A stretch of DNA of 5,378 nucleotides. It comes from Alphaproteobacteria bacterium UBA6187. GTDB lineage: Bacteria; Pseudomonadota; Alphaproteobacteria; Rickettsiales; UBA6187. Below are positions 5,361 to 5,378 of the stretch, piece by piece. Position 1 is the stretch's first letter. Every line of letters begins with the position of its first letter. The stretch lies in contig DITJ01000076.1 in NCBI GenBank assembly GCA_002422795.1, positions 1 through 5,378 of the forward strand, read 5' to 3'. The notes under the pieces are model-generated. The model searched no databases. It worked only from the letters and a program-made list of their open reading frames with translations, and was not told the DNA's origin. A program made the translations under genes and the position numbers.

Positions 5361-5378
5361 GCTCTGTTAACAAAGTTT
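5361..5378. mobile_element. Putative terminal sequence of an insertion sequence, cut by the window end
   Basis: GCTCTGTTAACAAAGTTT follows TTAG (5357-5360) and runs to the end of the window. It agrees with the terminal repeat of the element at 7-21 (GTTCTGTTGAGATTT) at eight of the first ten bases. The preceding TTAG fits the same YTAR target pattern as CTAG there. It also resembles the GGYTCTGTT ends of several known IS families. Only one end of 18 bases is visible, so the family and the presence of a transposase cannot be judged. Confidence 0.45.

Overview
The window reads as a piece of an AT-rich alphaproteobacterial chromosome, most likely from the Rickettsiales or a similar host-associated lineage. 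The best evidence is the histidyl-tRNA synthetase. It is the canonical bacterial type and, from memory, is very close to Rickettsia HisS, for example in its opening LQPVRGTHDLL block and its RGLDYYCHTAFEFTT stretch. Other support comes from palindromic repeats of the GTCATCCCGG / CCGGGATGAC kind, insertion-sequence debris and a decayed antitoxin gene. No rRNA, tRNA or CRISPR array is visible.

Layout. Bases 1-174 are a MITE-like palindromic element with about 15-base terminal inverted repeats, flanked by CTAG. Bases 175-395 hold no recognisable gene. Then come three intact genes on the minus strand, in transcription order: a PolB-type 3'-5' exonuclease (3919-3089), hisS (2970-1690) and prfA (1460-396). 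A frameshifted ribbon-helix-helix antitoxin remnant (1674-1485) sits between hisS and prfA. On the plus strand, divergent from the exonuclease, is a secreted BepA-like M48 metalloprotease with TPR repeats (4026-5360). Its stop codon abuts what looks like the first 18 bases of another insertion sequence (5361-5378), where the window ends.

The genes are mostly housekeeping: translation termination (RF1), tRNA-His charging, nucleic acid trimming or repair, and envelope protein quality control. hisS and prfA could be co-transcribed. prmC, which often follows prfA and encodes the methyltransferase for RF1, is not downstream here; mobile-element debris is found instead.

The most unusual structure is in the two gaps around the exonuclease. 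Each gap holds a long, nearly perfect inverted repeat whose arms are tandem 7-base units. One has 23-base arms of GAGTTCA-like units; the other has 26-base arms of GTTTGTA-like units. The unit sequences differ, but the architecture is the same: period 7, about four units in the left arm, and a 42-46 base AT-rich spacer with a promoter-like -10 box. The second repeat supplies mirror-image leaders to the two divergent genes. Convincing Shine-Dalgarno sites are absent before all four intact genes, yet a good one precedes the broken antitoxin.
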